Made by a program: the position numbers and the translations under genes | Part shown: positions 14,257-15,251 of the stretch, piece by piece | How the letters are laid out: every line of letters begins with the position of its first letter | How positions within the stretch are numbered: position 1 is the stretch's first letter | Origin: Aliarcobacter sp. | GTDB taxonomy: Bacteria; Campylobacterota; Campylobacteria; Campylobacterales; Arcobacteraceae | DNA: 15,251 nucleotides | Direction of reading: 5' to 3' | Assembly: GCA_017996075.1 (NCBI GenBank) | Contig: JAGOHQ010000006.1 | Location: forward strand, 1-15,251 | The notes under the pieces: model-generated | What the model was told of the DNA's origin: nothing | Databases searched by the model: none | The model's input: only the letters and a program-made list of their open reading frames with translations

Positions 14257-14300
14257 CCCTCTGAGTAGATAAGCCAATAAGGGCTTCTCTATTCAGAGGG
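14257..14300 (-). other. Long imperfect hairpin in the presumed tuf leader
   Basis: Two 19-base arms (14257-14275 and 14282-14300) surround a 6-base loop. CCCTCTGA/TCAGAGGG pairs perfectly at the base and TAGATAAGCC/GGCTTCTCTA pairs with one mismatch above. A second mismatch (A-C in the minus-strand RNA) separates the two parts. It ends about 43 bases before the tuf start and is followed by A-rich, not U-rich, sequence. It is thus not an intrinsic terminator; an mRNA processing site or a regulatory leader is more likely. Confidence 0.6.
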
Positions 14301-14327
14301 GATTTGTTTTCACAAATTGTGATGAGT

Positions 14328-14333
14328 ATTATA
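14328..14333 (-). promoter_or_regulatory. Candidate tuf promoter -10 box with dyad at the start site
   Basis: A consensus TATAAT lies on the minus strand at 14328-14333, about 115 bases before the tuf ATG. The -35 region (about 14351-14356) is only TTTAAT in a T-rich tract, which is usual for promoters of this phylum. The expected start is near 14321. A perfect dyad TCACAA-A-TTGTGA (14310-14322) covers that start site. A second TATAAT occurs at 14400-14405 inside an inverted repeat and could be a further promoter. Confidence 0.5.
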
Positions 14334-14359
14334 TTAATAAAATACTAAAAATTAAATTA

Positions 14360-14419
14360 ATTGGGAGTATAAATTGTAGAGTTATAAAAATAATGTGCAA
14401 TTATAACTCAGCTCCCAGT
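14360..14419 (-). repeat. Nested inverted repeat between tRNA-Gly and tuf
   Basis: An outer repeat (14360-14367 with 14412-14419, ATTGGGAG / CTCCCAGT, one wobble) encloses an inner perfect 9-bp repeat (14379-14387 with 14401-14409, GAGTTATAA / TTATAACTC). On the minus strand the outer arm is followed by the T-rich AATTAATTTAATTTTTAG. It may end the tRNA transcript, although the T-run starts some bases after the stem. Confidence 0.5.
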
Positions 14420-14433
14420 AATCAATAAAAAAA

Positions 14434-14510
14434 TGGAGCGGGAGACGAGACTCGAACTCGCGACAGTCTGCTTGGAAGGCAGAAGCTCTAGCCAACTGAG
14501 CTACTCCCGC
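14434..14510 (-). tRNA. trnG: tRNA-Gly (anticodon TCC)
   Basis: A complete 77-base cloverleaf is present: acceptor GCGGGAG/CTCCCGC, D-arm with GCTC/GAGC, anticodon stem CTGC../GCAG with loop CTTCCAA (anticodon TCC), and T-loop TTCGAGT. CCA is encoded and is followed at once by seven T's. It is the last tRNA of the group, 10 bases after tRNA-Tyr. Confidence 0.97.
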
Positions 14511-14520
14511 AACATTTGCG

Positions 14521-14605
14521 TGGTGGTGAGAGAAGGATTTGAACCTTCGAAGCCGTAGGCGGCGGATTTACAGTCCGCAGGATTTGACCACTCTCCAACC
14601 TCACC
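14521..14605 (-). tRNA. trnY: tRNA-Tyr (anticodon GTA)
   Basis: A class II tRNA of 85 bases: acceptor GGTGAGG/TCTCACC, anticodon stem CGGA/TCCG with loop CTGTAAA (anticodon GTA), a long variable arm (CGCCTACGGCTTCG), and T-loop TTCAAAT. CCA is encoded. The long variable arm is expected for bacterial tRNA-Tyr. Confidence 0.97.
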
Positions 14606-14665
14606 ATATAAAAATTATTGCTCTGGTCAAGCGCTGTTTTTTAAAACTTACGCACGACTAAAAAA

Positions 14666-14742
14666 TGGAGCTGGTGAAGGGAGTTGAACCCCCGACCTGC
14701 TGATTACAAATCAGCTGCTCTAGCCAACTGAGCTACACCAGC
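14666..14742 (-). tRNA. trnT: tRNA-Thr (anticodon TGT)
   Basis: A 77-base cloverleaf: acceptor GCTGGTG/CACCAGC, D-arm GCTC/GAGC, anticodon stem CTGAT/ATCAG with loop TTGTA (anticodon TGT), and T-loop TTCAACT. CCA is encoded and is followed by six T's. A 60-base AT-rich spacer with no clear feature separates it from tRNA-Tyr. Confidence 0.97.
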
Positions 14743-14758
14743 ATCCATAAAATCAAAA

Positions 14759-14834
14759 TGGTGGCTCGAGACAGAATCGAACTGTCGACACAAGGATTTT
14801 CAATCCTTTGCTCTACCGACTGAGCTATCGAGCC
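14759..14834 (-). tRNA. trnF: tRNA-Phe (anticodon GAA)
   Basis: A 76-base cloverleaf: acceptor GGCTCGA/TCGAGCC, D-stem GCTC/GAGC, anticodon stem AAGGA/TCCTT with loop TTGAAAA (anticodon GAA), T-stem GACAG/CTGTC with loop TTCGATT, and encoded CCA. It is the first tRNA of the cluster, starting about 12 bases after the predicted transcription start. Confidence 0.97.
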
Positions 14835-14852
14835 ACTTCAAATTGGAGTGAG

Positions 14853-14880
14853 ATTATACAGAGTAGTTTATTAATTTCAA
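14853..14880 (-). promoter_or_regulatory. Sigma70-type promoter of the tRNA cluster
   Basis: On the minus strand TTGAAA (14875-14880) is followed after 16 bases by a perfect TATAAT (14853-14858). The start is predicted near 14846, about 12 bases before tRNA-Phe. This is the best promoter in the window. The murD stop codon TGA (14879-14877) lies inside the -35 box. Confidence 0.8.
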
Positions 14881-15251
14881 CTTAAACTTTTTACAAATTT
14901 CTTAAATTCATCGCCTCTATGTGCATAAGATTTGAATTGATCAAGGGATGCTGCAGCTGGTGATAGTATTCCTATACTATTCTCTTTTAAGTTTTTATCT
15001 ATATTTTTAACTGCTTGCTCTAAATACTCACACTTTACACAAGATATTTTGAACTCTTCACAGTAATTTAAAACTCTTTGAGTGTTACTTCCTATTGCAT
15101 AAATAACAATATCTAACTCTTTTATATTTTCAAAAAGAGGTTTTAAGCTTGCACCCTTATCATCACCCCCAATAATAATATGTATGTTTTTATCTTTATA
15201 TGGAACTAAGGCATTTATTGTTGCATCATAATTTGTAGCTTTACTATCATC
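14877..15251 (-). CDS. murD: UDP-N-acetylmuramoyl-L-alanine--D-glutamate ligase MurD, C-terminal part
   Basis: This is the cytoplasmic enzyme that adds D-glutamate to UDP-MurNAc-L-alanine in peptidoglycan synthesis. Only the last 124 residues are present; the 5' end lies beyond the right edge. The visible part begins DDSKATNYDATINAL, matching the MurD 'DSKATN' motif. It continues with IIIGGDDKGASL (family L(L/I)GG..KG) and ends with SPAAASLDQFKSYAHRGDEF, the typical C-terminal MurD block (usually SP..AS.D.F.....RG..F). The stop is TGA at 14879-14877, inside the -35 box of the tRNA promoter. MurC, MurE and MurF share the fold, but the C-terminal block and the DSKATN form favour MurD. Confidence 0.93.
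   Translation of the reverse strand, partial: DDSKATNYDATINALVPYKDKNIHIIIGGDDKGASLKPLFENIKELDIVIYAIGSNTQRVLNYCEEFKISCVKCEYLEQAVKNIDKNLKENSIGILSPAAASLDQFKSYAHRGDEFKKFVKSLS

Noticed and set aside
14606..14665. Possible promoter (TTGACC) in the tRNA-Thr to tRNA-Tyr spacer
   Set aside because: The only -10-like sequence (TATATG) is 14 bases away and would place the start inside tRNA-Tyr.

Overview
This window is a core housekeeping locus of a low-GC bacterium. Every gene lies on the minus strand, so the text below follows transcription from right to left. Protein sequences and gene order point to the Campylobacterota (Epsilonproteobacteria), most likely an Arcobacter-type genus. The reasons are the strong AT bias, the RpoB/RpoC signatures, the order tRNAs-tuf-rpmG-trpT-secE-nusG-rplKAJL-rpoBC, and rpoB and rpoC being separate overlapping genes rather than the single fused gene of Helicobacter and Wolinella. 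The genus is an inference; no database was searched.

Right edge (about 14877-15251): the C-terminal third of murD (peptidoglycan precursor synthesis) enters the window. Its stop codon lies inside the -35 box of a good sigma70-type promoter (TTGAAA-16-TATAAT) that drives a four-tRNA unit: Phe(GAA), Thr(TGT), Tyr(GTA), Gly(TCC). About 220 non-coding bases follow. They hold a nested inverted repeat, a TATAAT box with a small dyad at the expected start site, and a 19-position imperfect hairpin in the presumed tuf leader.

Middle (about 11300-14213): tuf (EF-Tu), rpmG (L33), a terminator-like hairpin, tRNA-Trp(CCA), secE, nusG, a 17-position hairpin, rplK (L11) and rplA (L1). Several ribosome binding sites overlap the preceding stop codon (tuf/rpmG, secE/nusG), which suggests translational coupling.

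Left-centre (715-11300): a perfect 11-bp hairpin with a U-tract begins inside the last codons of rplA. It is followed by what looks like a classical L10 leader and then rplJ (L10), rplL (L7/L12), a heavily structured 166-base spacer with a 24-position stem-loop, rpoB, and rpoC overlapping rpoB by 8 bases. Ribosomal stalk proteins and RNA polymerase core subunits are thus made from one controlled unit, with RNA structures placed at each junction where expression must be adjusted.

Left edge (1-714): beyond a hairpin that contains the rpoC stop codon lie a small unrecognised membrane protein and the start of a YciI-like gene, probably unrelated to the operon.

No mobile element, CRISPR array, phage gene or defence system is visible. 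The points of interest are regulatory RNA structures and junction architecture rather than new protein systems.
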